Assembly: GCF_050113715.1 (NCBI RefSeq)
Contig: NZ_JBNJQR010000009.1
Coordinates: forward strand, 1-64,000
DNA length: 64,000 nt
Source: Brevibacillus_H ginsengisoli
GTDB lineage: Bacteria > Bacillota > Bacilli > Brevibacillales > Brevibacillaceae
Direction of reading: 5' to 3'
Shown here piece by piece: positions 1 to 8,164 of this stretch. Position numbers and translations under genes: made by a program. Below the pieces are notes generated by a model that was not told the origin of the DNA, did not search any database, and saw only the letters and a program-made list of their open reading frames with translations. Position 1 is the stretch's first letter. Every line of letters begins with the position of its first letter.

Positions 1-95
1 TAAGACCCCTCATAGACGATGAGGTTGATAGGTTCGGTGTGGAAGTGCGGCAACGCATGGAGCTGACGAATACTAATCGGTCGAGGACTTATCCA
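1..95 (+). rRNA. 23S ribosomal RNA, 3' end only
   Basis: The first bases carry the conserved 3' end of bacterial 23S rRNA: the stretch around AGCTGACGAATACTAATCGG at 60-79, then TCGAGGACTTATCC. The 5' part lies outside the window. The exact 3' end is estimated by analogy with Bacillus. The next 63 bases contain no 5S rRNA and lead straight into tRNA-Asn. Confidence 0.93.
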
Positions 96-158
96 CGTTA
101 TAATCTCTTAGCATATCGAGTGTATCCAGTTTTGAAGGTACAAAAGTATCTTCTATAT

Positions 159-233
159 TCCTCAGTAGCTCAATGGTGGAGCAACCGGCTGTTAACCGGT
201 AGGCTGGCGGTTCGAGTCCGTCCTGAGGAGCCA
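159..233 (+). tRNA. tRNA-Asn (anticodon GTT)
   Basis: A full cloverleaf with acceptor arms TCCTCAG and CTGAGGA, anticodon loop CTGTTAA, T-arm GGTTCGAGTCC and an encoded CCA. It is the first of twelve tRNAs downstream of the rRNA and probably belongs to the same transcript. Confidence 0.97.
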
Positions 234-237
234 TAAT

Positions 238-328
238 GGAGAGTTACCCAAGAGGCCGAAGGGGACGGTTTGCTAAACCGTTAGTATGCGCAAGCGTAGC
301 GAGGGTTCGAATCCCTCACTCTCCGCCA
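238..328 (+). tRNA. tRNA-Ser (anticodon GCT)
   Basis: A class II tRNA with a long variable arm. The acceptor GGAGAGT pairs with ACTCTCC, the anticodon loop is TTGCTAA, and CCA is encoded. It starts five bases after tRNA-Asn. Confidence 0.97.
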
Positions 329-358
329 TTGTAATGCAATACCTATCTTTTATATCTT

Positions 359-435
359 GGCGGTGTAGCTTAGCTGGCTAGAGCGTTCGGTTCATACCCG
401 AAAGGTCGGGGGTTCGACTCCCTCCACCGCTACCA
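359..435 (+). tRNA. tRNA-Met (anticodon CAT), elongator type
   Basis: The acceptor GGCGGTG pairs with CACCGCT (first pair G-T), the anticodon loop is TTCATAC, and CCA is encoded. The paired first position argues for the elongator rather than the initiator, which has a C1-A72 mismatch. Confidence 0.93.
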
Positions 436-466
436 TTATTATAATAAATGTAATGTTTTTTCTTTT

Positions 467-551
467 GCGGTCGTGGTGGAATTGGCAGACACACCATCTT
501 GAGGGGGTGGCGGGGCGACCCGTGCGAGTTCGAGTCTCGCCGACCGCACCA
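467..551 (+). tRNA. tRNA-Leu (anticodon GAG)
   Basis: A class II tRNA with acceptor GCGGTCG/CGACCGC. The anticodon stem CCATC/GGTGG closes the loop TTGAGGG, there is a long variable arm, and CCA is encoded. Confidence 0.95.
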
Positions 552-560
552 TATAAGAAT

Positions 561-637
561 GGCCCGTTGGTGAAGCGGTTTAACACAGCAGCCTTTCACG
601 CTGTCATACAGGGGTTCGAATCCCCTACGGGTCACCA
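561..637 (+). tRNA. tRNA-Glu (anticodon TTC)
   Basis: The acceptor GGCCCGT pairs with ACGGGTC, the anticodon loop is CTTTCAC, the T-arm reads GGGGTTCGAATCCCC, and CCA is encoded. Confidence 0.96.
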
Positions 638-665
638 TCATTTTAGCTGAAAAGTGTAACAAAAT

Positions 666-741
666 GGAGGCTTAGCTCAGCTGGGAGAGCATCTGCCTTA
701 CAAGCAGAGGGTCGGCGGTTCGATCCCGTCAGCCTCCACCA
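666..741 (+). tRNA. tRNA-Val (anticodon TAC)
   Basis: The acceptor GGAGGCT pairs with AGCCTCC, the anticodon loop is CTTACAA, and CCA is encoded. Confidence 0.96.
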
Positions 742-755
742 TATTTTAATTTTTT

Positions 756-832
756 GGAGCTGTGGTGAAGTTGGAGTTCACGCCGGTCTGTCACACCGGA
801 GGTCGCGGGTTCGAGTCCCGTCAGCTCCGCCA
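756..832 (+). tRNA. tRNA-Asp (anticodon GTC)
   Basis: The acceptor GGAGCTG pairs with CAGCTCC, the anticodon loop is CTGTCAC closed by CCGGT/ACCGG, and CCA is encoded. Confidence 0.96.
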
Positions 833-873
833 TTTTAACTAACATATTAAAATGGCATGAAAATATTTATCAT

Positions 874-949
<76 letters not shown>

Positions 950-968
950 TAAAACAATACGTTTATGT

Positions 969-1044
969 GCCGGTGTAGCTCAATTGGTAGAGCACCTGAC
1001 TTGTAATCAGGGGGTTGTGGGTTCAAGTCCTATCGCCGGCACCA
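969..1044 (+). tRNA. tRNA-Thr (anticodon TGT)
   Basis: The acceptor GCCGGTG pairs with CGCCGGC, the anticodon loop is CTTGTAA closed by CTGA/TCAG, and CCA is encoded. Confidence 0.96.
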
Positions 1045-1051
1045 TTTTTAT

Positions 1052-1126
1052 TGGGGTATAGCCAAGCGGTAAGGCAACGGACTTTGACTCCGTCATTCCC
1101 AGGTTCGAATCCTGGTACCCCAGCCA
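1052..1126 (+). tRNA. tRNA-Gln (anticodon TTG)
   Basis: The acceptor TGGGGTA pairs with TACCCCA, the anticodon loop is CTTTGAC, and CCA is encoded. Confidence 0.96.
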
Positions 1127-1136
1127 TTTTCAGTAC

Positions 1137-1212
1137 GAGCCATTAGCTCAGTTGGTAGAGCATCTGACTTTTAATCAGAGGGTCGAAGGTTCGAGTCCTT
1201 CATGGCTCACCA
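1137..1212 (+). tRNA. tRNA-Lys (anticodon TTT)
   Basis: The acceptor GAGCCAT pairs with ATGGCTC, the anticodon loop is CTTTTAA, and CCA is encoded. Confidence 0.96.
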
Positions 1213-1234
1213 TGTAATCGTTCAAGCTAAATAT

Positions 1235-1317
1235 GCGGGTGTGGCGGAATTGGCAGACGCACCAGACTTAGGATCTGGCGGGCGACCGTGGGGGTTCAAG
1301 TCCCTCCACCCGCACCA
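1235..1317 (+). tRNA. tRNA-Leu (anticodon TAG)
   Basis: A class II tRNA with acceptor GCGGGTG/CACCCGC, anticodon loop CTTAGGA, a variable arm and encoded CCA. It is the last tRNA of the cluster, 14 bases before the terminator. Confidence 0.96.
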
Positions 1318-1331
1318 TATGCTTAAATAGT

Positions 1332-1357
1332 AAATCCTTGTAATCAAGGATTTTTTT
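1332..1357 (+). terminator. Terminator of the rRNA/tRNA transcript
   Basis: AAATCCTTG and CAAGGATTT form a stem around the loop TAAT, followed by a T-run. It closes the tRNA cluster. Confidence 0.9.
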
Positions 1358-1403
1358 GCGTTTTAAGGGGAGTTTGAACGATTCTATGAGGGAAATATAG
1401 GAT

Positions 1404-1432
1404 TTGTACCTGCCAAGTAAGAAAGGTATAAT
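1404..1432 (+). promoter_or_regulatory. Sigma-A-type promoter inside the tRNA-moxR gap
   Basis: TTGTAC and a perfect TATAAT are separated by exactly 17 bases. Transcription should start near 1439. No long frame follows before the hairpin at 1515-1541, so the promoter seems to serve a short RNA rather than moxR, which has a closer promoter. Confidence 0.6.
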
Positions 1433-1438
1433 ATTGGC

Positions 1439-1545
1439 GTATACAAATTGAATGAAGCAGAGACCTTACATAGGGATTGAGTTTCACACCAGGTGAGGGT
1501 TGCACTGAGAAAATAAGGGTTTGCATGCGTGCAGACCCTTTCTAT
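1439..1545 (+). ncRNA. Candidate small RNA, about 105 nt
   Basis: The segment is bounded by the consensus promoter at 1404-1432 and by a hairpin at 1515-1541. That hairpin pairs AAGGGTTTGCA with TGCAGACCCTT around the loop TGCG and is followed by a short T-rich end. The only ORF inside is a 14-codon frame at 1452 without a ribosome binding site. I do not recognise it as SRP RNA, 6S RNA, tmRNA or a T-box. The hairpin's weak T-tract is the main doubt. Confidence 0.4.
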
Positions 1546-1555
1546 TTGGTAGCTT

Positions 1556-1584
1556 TTGACACACGCATGTAAATTTTGTAAAAT
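1556..1584 (+). promoter_or_regulatory. Promoter of the moxR operon
   Basis: TTGACA and TAAAAT lie 17 bases apart. The start near 1591 would leave a 150-base AT-rich leader before the ATG at 1742, in which I see no further structure. Confidence 0.7.
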
Positions 1585-1741
1585 GAAATGATGAGAAAAT
1601 AGAGTTGTTCTATTTGTCAGTATATTTTAATTTTACTAAGTTTTATAATTATTTTCTTGTTTTTCCCTTTATTTATCGATTAATTTAAGAAGTAATCACT
1701 CCGTGCCTTCTAGGCCAGGAAGACAGATAGGAGACGTTAAT

Positions 1742-2695
1742 ATGAGCGTAATCAAACTTGAACATCCTCACAAAGCAATTGAAGCTCTTATTCAAAATAT
1801 CGAGAAAGTACTGATCGGCAAGAAAAACGTGATTGAATTAAGTATTGTCGCGTTATTGGCAAGAGGGCATGTTTTATTGGAAGACGTACCTGGCGTTGGG
1901 AAAACGATGCTCGTTCGCGCGTTGGCTCGTTCAATTGGAGGAAATTTTAAGCGTATTCAATTTACTCCTGATTTACTTCCTACGGATGTAACAGGGGTCT
2001 CCATATTCAACCAAAAAACGCTGGAATTCGAATTTAGACCGGGACCGATTTTTGGACATGTTGTGCTAGCGGATGAAATAAACCGTACATCGCCTAAAAC
2101 CCAAGCTGCTTTACTTGAAGCGATGGAGGAGCATTCGGTCACCGTAGATGGAGTGACCAATCAGTTAGCGGAGCCTTTCTTCGTGATGGCTACCCAGAAT
2201 CCTTTAGAATATGAAGGAACGTTTCCGCTTCCTGAAGCGCAATTAGATCGTTTTCTTTTGCAATTACATTTAGGGTATCCGACAGAATCGGAAGAAGTAA
2301 CGATGTTGACGCGTTATATCGCCAATAAGCCGATTGAAGAAATTCGGCCTGTCGTGACGGTAGAAGATATCCAACAGTTACAACTCGAAGTTTCCAATGT
2401 GAGGCTTACGGAAGGAATCAAGGATTATATCGTCCGTCTTTGTCAAAAAACACGGAATCATCACAGTGTTTATTTAGGCGTCAGTCCGCGTGGATCGTTG
2501 GCGTTGTGTCGCGCGGCGCAGGCTCTCGCTTTTGTGCGTGGACGTGATTATGTCATTCCTGATGATGTGAAAGAACTCGTAGCGGTTACGTTTACCCATC
2601 GGATTATTTTGAAGCCGGAAGCGCGGCTTGAGGGAGCTACAGTTGATCGTGTGATTACTAGTGTGCTTCAGGAGACCCGAGTCCCGATCAGCTAA
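1742..2695 (+). CDS. MoxR-family AAA+ ATPase
   Basis: A 317-residue AAA+ ATPase of the MoxR group. These proteins act as chaperone-like ATPases and are usually encoded beside DUF58 proteins. Walker A GVGKT is at residues 51-55, Walker B with DEIN at about 111-114, and the C-terminal lid contains SPRGS. A GTG at 1703 is in frame, but the ATG at 1742 follows AGGAG (1729-1733) at good spacing and begins the conserved part, so it was chosen. It starts an operon with a DUF58 protein and a membrane transglutaminase, a common trio. The client protein is unknown; a role in assembling or activating a cell-surface complex is inference. Confidence 0.92.
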   Translation: MSVIKLEHPHKAIEALIQNIEKVLIGKKNVIELSIVALLARGHVLLEDVPGVGKTMLVRALARSIGGNFKRIQFTPDLLPTDVTGVSIFNQKTLEFEFRPGPIFGHVVLADEINRTSPKTQAALLEAMEEHSVTVDGVTNQLAEPFFVMATQNPLEYEGTFPLPEAQLDRFLLQLHLGYPTESEEVTMLTRYIANKPIEEIRPVVTVEDIQQLQLEVSNVRLTEGIKDYIVRLCQKTRNHHSVYLGVSPRGSLALCRAAQALAFVRGRDYVIPDDVKELVAVTFTHRIILKPEARLEGATVDRVITSVLQETRVPIS

Positions 2696-2710
2696 AGGGC
2701 GGTGAACTAG

Positions 2711-3916
2711 ATGAAAAAACGCAAATACGGAAAAGTAAAAGTCATCGGGCTATTAGCGATCACCTATGCATTTGCCAAATTCCAAGGGGGATTCGCCAGC
2801 TGGTTTCTTTTCTATAGCTGTTTATCATTTTTCGCCTATGAGTTGTTGGCCTATGTGCTGATGTTTGCTACCCTGCAAGTCACCCGAGAAATTGACAGAG
2901 AGCGATTGCAGGATGGCGAAGACGTGGTGGTCACGATCCGGATTCGGCGCAAGATCTGGTTTCCGCTTGGGTGGAATCTGGTTGTTGAGTCTCTTCCAGA
3001 TAAGTTAGCCAGCTACTATGAGCCACATCGGCAGCTATTTTTTCCATGGTTTAAAAGAGAAGTGCAACTGACCTATATGATTCCTTCATTGCCACGTGGC
3101 TATTACCGATTAGAAGGCTGTGAAATTACGGCGGGTGACTTTTTTGGGTTTATTCAACGCGTGAAAGCCTTCCCTCTATATAATGATTTTCTGGTCTACC
3201 CTTCGCACCGCCAAATAACCCATTGGCCGACTGGAGATGGGCGTATGAGTGGAAATGTTCAGGTGCCTAACAAACGCTCGGATGATGTGTCTGCCGTTCG
3301 AGGAGTGAGGGATTATCAGCGGGGGGACCGATTGAGCCAAATTCATTGGCGCGCCTCAGCTCGTGGAATGGGGCTGAAAACCAAGGAATTTGAGCATCAG
3401 GCAATGAATCAGATCGTTTTCTTTTTGGATGTGAATAAATCTGGCTATCCGGCCAAGGATACTCAGTTGTTTGAGATGGCTGTTAAGCTGACGGCAAGTT
3501 TGGTTTATTTTGCGAGTCGCAGGCAGTTTCCGTTTGGATTTGTGAGTAACCAGAACGAACGAACCGTGATTCCTGTGGGGAATACACAAACGCATTTCTT
3601 TCGGATATTCGATCAGTTGGCTAGGGTTATGCCTGAAGGAGAAATGGAGTTTGCCCAGGTTATAAGCAGGGAAGCGCTGGAGTTCCCTCTTGGGTCTACC
3701 CTGGCGTTGATCACTCCTTCATTGAACAAACGATTTGTCGCTGTTCTGCTGGATCTGGCTGCAACGGGAAAGAAGCTCCACCTTTTCTGGGTTTACTCCA
3801 CCCGTATGAAAGAAGAAGACAAGCAGGCACTGCAAATGCTAAAGGCAGCCAAGGTTGAGTGCAGTTCCATACACCTCCATGAGTATGAAGAACTAAAACA
3901 GATCGGAGGTGCGTAA
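2711..3916 (+). CDS. DUF58 domain protein, membrane anchored
   Basis: A 401-residue protein with hydrophobic segments at about residues 9-55, a beta-rich middle part, and the DUF58 core at about 197-220 (GVRDYQRGD, then IHWRASAR). The C-terminal half looks like a von Willebrand A-type fold. DUF58 proteins accompany MoxR ATPases and are thought to be their partners. The gene starts 15 bases after moxR behind a GGCGGTGA sequence. It overlaps the region that holds the ribosome binding site of the next gene. No enzymatic activity can be assigned. Confidence 0.88.
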   Translation: MKKRKYGKVKVIGLLAITYAFAKFQGGFASWFLFYSCLSFFAYELLAYVLMFATLQVTREIDRERLQDGEDVVVTIRIRRKIWFPLGWNLVVESLPDKLASYYEPHRQLFFPWFKREVQLTYMIPSLPRGYYRLEGCEITAGDFFGFIQRVKAFPLYNDFLVYPSHRQITHWPTGDGRMSGNVQVPNKRSDDVSAVRGVRDYQRGDRLSQIHWRASARGMGLKTKEFEHQAMNQIVFFLDVNKSGYPAKDTQLFEMAVKLTASLVYFASRRQFPFGFVSNQNERTVIPVGNTQTHFFRIFDQLARVMPEGEMEFAQVISREALEFPLGSTLALITPSLNKRFVAVLLDLAATGKKLHLFWVYSTRMKEEDKQALQMLKAAKVECSSIHLHEYEELKQIGGA

Positions 3917-3917
3917 C

Positions 3918-6164
3918 ATGATCGGAACGTTACAGTTTTTTCGCAGAGTAAAAGTAATGGATTGGTTGGCCGCGATCTTCCTGTTTTTATTGTTGAGGGA
4001 ATGGTTGCTGCCCCTCCCGATATTGACGGATACGAGTGAAGCGACCCCATTTCTACTGTTGACGGCTGGCGTCCTGCTGATTGATATGCTTTTCGAGTGG
4101 CGCTGGTTGGGATTCCTGCTGAAAATGGGCTTTGGCTTGTGGATGCTGCATCAGACGTTTTTTGAAACATCATTTTTCAAGATGGAGTGGCTGCGAGAGA
4201 CGTATGAGCGATTGATCCATGACATTCCCTTGCTATATTCACAGCAGTGGTTGGCGATGTCACCGGTTACGAGAAGTTTGTTGTTTTATCTTCTCCTATT
4301 GGTTCTGATCTCGATTTTATCGTATCTCGTTTTGCAGCAACGACAGGGGCTTTGGTTTGTCTTTATGACGGAAGCTTATCTGGCGACGCTCGATACATTT
4401 ATGCCTTACGATGCGGACGCGGGCATTATCCGGTCGCTGATTGTCGGGTTTATTATGTTGGCTGTTCTTCATTTTTCGGCCATGGAAAAGCTAGCTGGCC
4501 CTGGTCAAAGCAAATTGACGTACTGGAAGTCACTGATTGCCCCACTGTTGATTATCAGTTTCACAGTTGGTGTCGCTTATTCGGCTCCCAAGGCGGATGC
4601 AAGTTGGCCGGATCCGATTTCGTATTTCACGTCCCAAGCGAACGATGGAAAAGGAACGCTCAAAAAGGTCGGCTATGACAACAACGACACGACATTGGGT
4701 GGTCCATTCATTCAGGATGAGAGCTTGGTTTTTATGGCGGAAACCAACGAAAAATATTATTGGCGCGGGGATTCCAAAGACATTTATACGGGCAAAGGGT
4801 GGAAAAAGGGTGAGGTTGAATACGAGTCGATCCTAAACCCTGGGACGTATGAGTGGCGTGACAAGTTGTTTGAAAACGTGGAGACCAAAAAGGTTGACGC
4901 CAGGTTGAGGTTTACGAATGGAGAACAATACCCGACCATATTTTATCCGGGTCAGTTACTTCGCACAACAAGCTTGACTCCACAAAACGCAACAATCCAA
5001 TATGATGTGACCAACAAGCATATACAGACGCACGAGGGAGTTGTCTCGGTTACCCAAAGCAGCAACCCAGCATCGAGTGCTTTTCCAAAGACGGTGGAAA
5101 TTCCGAATCCTACTCAGCTGAAAATGCTTAACTACGAAGAACAAGCGGAAGTGCCCGTTCTAAGCGAGAAAAAGATGCTGGAATTGCCTAGCCGATACCC
5201 GTCTTCCATTAAAGAGCATTACTTGCAGCTTCCTGAAAATCTGCCGCCAAGGATTAAAGAGCTGGCGCTCAAGGTGACTGAATCTGCTAAAACTCCTTAT
5301 GAGAAGGCAGTTGCGATCGAAACCTTTTTGCGAAGCGGAGATTACAAGTACGAAATTCGGGATGTACCTGTGCCAACGGAAGGTCAGGATTTTGTCGATC
5401 AGTTCTTGTTTGAAACCAAAAGGGGATACTGCGATCACTTCTCGTCCTCTATGGTTGTCATGCTTCGGACGATTGGGATTCCAGCTAGATGGGTAAAGGG
5501 CTTCGCTCCTGGAACGGAAGTGGGTCAAATCGAAGATGGCAGGAAGCTGATTGAAGTCCGCAACAAGGATGCCCATTCGTGGGCGGAGGTTTATTTTCCT
5601 GAAGTCGGCTGGATTCCATTTGAAGCAACGACCTCGTTCGTTTCGCCAGTTCGCGTTAACTATGATCTGAATTCGGCTCCCGAGCAGCAACCCGCCGTCA
5701 ATAACACCCAAGCTAATAAACCTCAAGAACAAAACAAAGACCGCCTCAACAAGTTGGAGGAAGATGAGAATACGGCGACGGGTGGGAAAAAAGTTACAGG
5801 CAAATATGCATGGATCCTAGGTGTCATACTTCTCGCTGGCTCAGTGATCGCTTGGAAGCGAAGAAATCAATTACTGGTCTGGTGGATTCGCAAGCAGATC
5901 GCGACATACTCAGAGGATCGCTTTGTTGAGAAGTACGGAAAGCTTTTAGCCTTATATGAACGAGTTTTGATGAATCGGCGTGAAGGAGAGACACTTCGTG
6001 AATATGTGAGACGCTTGTCTGTACCGGGGGATGTACGTCAGGACCTCTGGTATTTGACAAACTTGTATGAACAAATTCACTACGGCTATAAGGAGCTGGA
6101 AGAAAAGTCTCGAACCATTGCGAATAAAATTATGGATCGCCTCTCACAACAAATGAAACCTTGA
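3918..6164 (+). CDS. Membrane transglutaminase-like protein (TgpA/DUF3488 type)
   Basis: A 748-residue membrane protein with several N-terminal transmembrane helices (to about residue 215), a long extracellular region with a transglutaminase-like domain, one more helix near 635-655, and a cytoplasmic tail resembling DUF4129. The presumed catalytic residues are Cys505 (in GYCDHFSS) and His553 (DAHSWAEV). Glu569 (PFEATTS) occupies the usual Asp position. ATG 3918 was preferred over GTG 3909 because GGAGGT at 3904-3909 is well spaced for it. The gene follows moxR and the DUF58 gene directly. The family may cleave or cross-link envelope peptides; the substrate is unknown. Confidence 0.88.
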   Translation: MIGTLQFFRRVKVMDWLAAIFLFLLLREWLLPLPILTDTSEATPFLLLTAGVLLIDMLFEWRWLGFLLKMGFGLWMLHQTFFETSFFKMEWLRETYERLIHDIPLLYSQQWLAMSPVTRSLLFYLLLLVLISILSYLVLQQRQGLWFVFMTEAYLATLDTFMPYDADAGIIRSLIVGFIMLAVLHFSAMEKLAGPGQSKLTYWKSLIAPLLIISFTVGVAYSAPKADASWPDPISYFTSQANDGKGTLKKVGYDNNDTTLGGPFIQDESLVFMAETNEKYYWRGDSKDIYTGKGWKKGEVEYESILNPGTYEWRDKLFENVETKKVDARLRFTNGEQYPTIFYPGQLLRTTSLTPQNATIQYDVTNKHIQTHEGVVSVTQSSNPASSAFPKTVEIPNPTQLKMLNYEEQAEVPVLSEKKMLELPSRYPSSIKEHYLQLPENLPPRIKELALKVTESAKTPYEKAVAIETFLRSGDYKYEIRDVPVPTEGQDFVDQFLFETKRGYCDHFSSSMVVMLRTIGIPARWVKGFAPGTEVGQIEDGRKLIEVRNKDAHSWAEVYFPEVGWIPFEATTSFVSPVRVNYDLNSAPEQQPAVNNTQANKPQEQNKDRLNKLEEDENTATGGKKVTGKYAWILGVILLAGSVIAWKRRNQLLVWWIRKQIATYSEDRFVEKYGKLLALYERVLMNRREGETLREYVRRLSVPGDVRQDLWYLTNLYEQIHYGYKELEEKSRTIANKIMDRLSQQMKP

Positions 6165-6189
6165 ACATTTACCTTTTGTCTGCTAGAAT
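6161..6189 (+). promoter_or_regulatory. Promoter of guaA
   Basis: TTGAAC and TAGAAT are 17 bases apart, with TGC before the -10 box (extended -10). The -35 box overlaps the stop codon of the transglutaminase gene. Transcription would begin near 6196, just before the riboswitch. Confidence 0.75.
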
Positions 6190-6208
6190 TTGCTCGATAG
6201 CAAGAACT

Positions 6209-6275
6209 CTCGTATAATGTCAGGAATATGGCCTGAAAGTATCTACCGCTCGACCGTAAATTGAGCGACTACGGG
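6209..6275 (+). promoter_or_regulatory. Guanine riboswitch (purine aptamer) of guaA
   Basis: A canonical purine aptamer. P1 is CTCGTA/TACGGG, the junction starts ATAAT, and P2 TCAGG/CCTGA carries the loop AATATGG. The core TCTACC follows, and P3 carries the loop CCGTAAA. The ligand-pairing base in GCGACTACG is C, which specifies guanine rather than adenine. A terminator at 6319-6361 makes it an off switch: guanine should stop guaA transcription. Confidence 0.95.
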
Positions 6276-6318
6276 GTTAGCAGCCAGAGGTACGTGAAAA
6301 ATCTGCGTATAATTAACT

Positions 6319-6361
6319 GGGACTGTACCCTCGCATACTCAAGGGGAGCAGTTCCTTTTTT
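6319..6361 (+). terminator. Riboswitch-controlled terminator before guaA
   Basis: GGGACTG pairs with CAGTTCC, with an inner CCCT/AGGG helix, followed by at least six T. It is the expression platform of the guanine riboswitch. Confidence 0.85.
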
Positions 6362-6448
6362 CTGTGAAAAACGGGCATGACCGTTTTGTTTTTGATTCAG
6401 CAGGTTAGTTTTGCTACTATATCTATGAAGTGAATAAGGAGGGTACAC

Positions 6449-7987
6449 ATGGAGAAACCGGTAGAATTAGTTGTCGTACTTGATTTTGGAGGCCAATACA
6501 ATCAGTTAATCGCCAGACGTGTGCGTGATCTGGGTGTTTACAGCGAGTTGCTTCCTTACAATACCTCTGTGGAGAAGATTAAGGAAATGCAGCCAAAAGG
6601 GATTATTTTCTCTGGCGGTCCGGCGAGCGTATATGAAGAAGGCGCGCCAAAAGTGGATCCAGCTATCTTCGAATTGGGATTGCCGATTCTTGGGATTTGC
6701 TATGGGATGCAATTAATGACGCATAGCCTTGCGGGTAAAGTGGAAAGAGCCGGTAAACGTGAATACGGTAAAGCGGAGATTAACATTCAACAACCACACG
6801 AGTTGTATCACGACCTGGAGAATAATGAAGTAGTATGGATGAGCCACTCCGATAAAGTTGTTCAGCTTCCGGAAGGGTTTATTATTGATGCGACCAGCGA
6901 ATCTTGCCCAGTTGCGGCGATGAGCCATCGAGATCGCAAGCTTTTTGGCGTACAGTTCCACCCAGAGGTGCGTCATACCGTTCGAGGCAACGAATTCATC
7001 GGAAACTTCTTATTCAAGGTGTGCGGCTGCAGCGGAGATTGGAGCATGTCCAGCTTCATTGAGGAAGAAGTGGCGAACATCCGTCAAATCGTGGGAGACA
7101 AGCATGTTTTGTGCGCATTGAGCGGCGGAGTGGATTCTTCCGTAGTGGCGGCACTCATTCACCGTGCGATCGGCGATCAGTTGACTTGTATGTTTGTGGA
7201 TCACGGGTTGCTTCGTAAAGGTGAAGCAGAGGGTGTTATGGAAACTTTCGTCGGCAAGTTTGACATGAAAGTGCTGAAAATTGATGCACGCAAACGCTTC
7301 ATGGACAAGCTGAGCGGTGTCTCTGATCCGGAGCAAAAACGTAAAATCATCGGTAACGAGTTCATCTACGTATTTGATGAAGAGGCCAAGCAGCTGAAGG
7401 GTATGGACTTCCTGGCTCAAGGAACGCTTTACACGGACATTGTTGAGAGTGGTACGGATACCGCTCATACGATCAAGTCTCACCACAATGTAGGCGGTCT
7501 GCCGGAAGATATGAACTTCACACTGATTGAACCGCTGAAAACGTTGTTCAAAGACGAAGTTCGCAAATTGGGATCCGAACTTGGATTGCCAGACGAGATC
7601 GTGTGGAGACAGCCTTTCCCAGGTCCAGGGCTTGCGATCCGCGTTTTGGGTGAAGTTACGGAAGAAAAACTCGAAATTGTTCGGGAATCCGATGCAATCC
7701 TTCGCGAAGAGATTAAAAATGCAGGTTTAGACCGTGAGATTTGGCAGTATTTCACCGCATTGCCTGGTATGAAGAGCGTAGGGGTAATGGGCGACGTTCG
7801 CACATATTCTTACACAGTAGGGATTCGCGCGGTTACTTCCATCGATGGGATGACAGCGGACTGGGCTAGAATTCCGTGGGACGTACTGGAGAAAATCTCC
7901 ACTCGTATCGTCAATGAAGTTGATAACGTAAACCGCGTTGTGTACGATGTAACCTCTAAACCACCTGCAACGATTGAGTGGGAATAG
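6449..7987 (+). CDS. guaA: GMP synthase (glutamine-hydrolysing)
   Basis: A 512-residue enzyme that converts XMP to GMP using ATP and glutamine. The N-terminal class I amidotransferase domain has Cys84 (GICYGMQ) and His171/Glu173 (QFHPEV). The ATP-pyrophosphatase domain has the PP-loop SGGVDS at 225-230, and the C-terminal dimerisation domain ends in PPATIEWE. Length is normal for the family. The start follows AAGGAGG with good spacing. It is transcribed alone between its riboswitch and the terminator at 8006-8052, so guanine should repress it directly. Confidence 0.98.
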   Translation: MEKPVELVVVLDFGGQYNQLIARRVRDLGVYSELLPYNTSVEKIKEMQPKGIIFSGGPASVYEEGAPKVDPAIFELGLPILGICYGMQLMTHSLAGKVERAGKREYGKAEINIQQPHELYHDLENNEVVWMSHSDKVVQLPEGFIIDATSESCPVAAMSHRDRKLFGVQFHPEVRHTVRGNEFIGNFLFKVCGCSGDWSMSSFIEEEVANIRQIVGDKHVLCALSGGVDSSVVAALIHRAIGDQLTCMFVDHGLLRKGEAEGVMETFVGKFDMKVLKIDARKRFMDKLSGVSDPEQKRKIIGNEFIYVFDEEAKQLKGMDFLAQGTLYTDIVESGTDTAHTIKSHHNVGGLPEDMNFTLIEPLKTLFKDEVRKLGSELGLPDEIVWRQPFPGPGLAIRVLGEVTEEKLEIVRESDAILREEIKNAGLDREIWQYFTALPGMKSVGVMGDVRTYSYTVGIRAVTSIDGMTADWARIPWDVLEKISTRIVNEVDNVNRVVYDVTSKPPATIEWE

Positions 7988-8005
7988 GAATTATTAAATA
8001 GAGAG

Positions 8006-8052
8006 AAAGCACCTGTTACTCGAAGAAAGTATGGAGTAACAGGTGCTTTTTC
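8006..8052 (+). terminator. Terminator of guaA
   Basis: AAAGCACCTGTTACTC pairs with GAGTAACAGGTGCTTT, and a T-run follows. Confidence 0.92.
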
Positions 8053-8060
8053 AATAAATA

Positions 8061-8132
8061 CGGATGATTTTTAAAAACGAAACCTGAACGTTCGGTTTTT
8101 GTGTTGACATTCGACAAAATTCTTGTTAAACT
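8061..8132 (+). promoter_or_regulatory. Promoter with PurR-box-like sites, purine permease
   Basis: TTGACA (8104-8109) and TAAACT (8127-8132) lie 17 bases apart with an extended -10. Upstream are CGGA 8061 with TTCG 8091 (gap 26), and CGAA 8078 with TTCG 8110 (gap 28). This is close to the 27-base gap seen at the pur promoters here. The GAACGTTCGG block resembles the Bacillus PurR box. PurR binding is inferred. Confidence 0.6.
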
Positions 8133-8164
8133 TTCGTTGTGAAGTAAAAAAGAATAAGGTTATG

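Noticed and set aside
39..662. Several open frames of 60-94 codons on both strands over the rRNA end and tRNA genes
   Set aside because: They lie wholly over structural RNA genes with clear cloverleafs and lack ribosome binding sites.
1452..1496. 14-codon frame beginning MKQRPYIGIEF inside the candidate small RNA
   Set aside because: No ribosome binding site, and it starts about 13 bases after the predicted transcript start.
1480..1545. AGGGTTGCACTG followed by a hairpin, suggestive of a T-box
   Set aside because: The T-box core AGGGTGGNACCGCG and specifier stem are not present, and no amino-acid gene follows.
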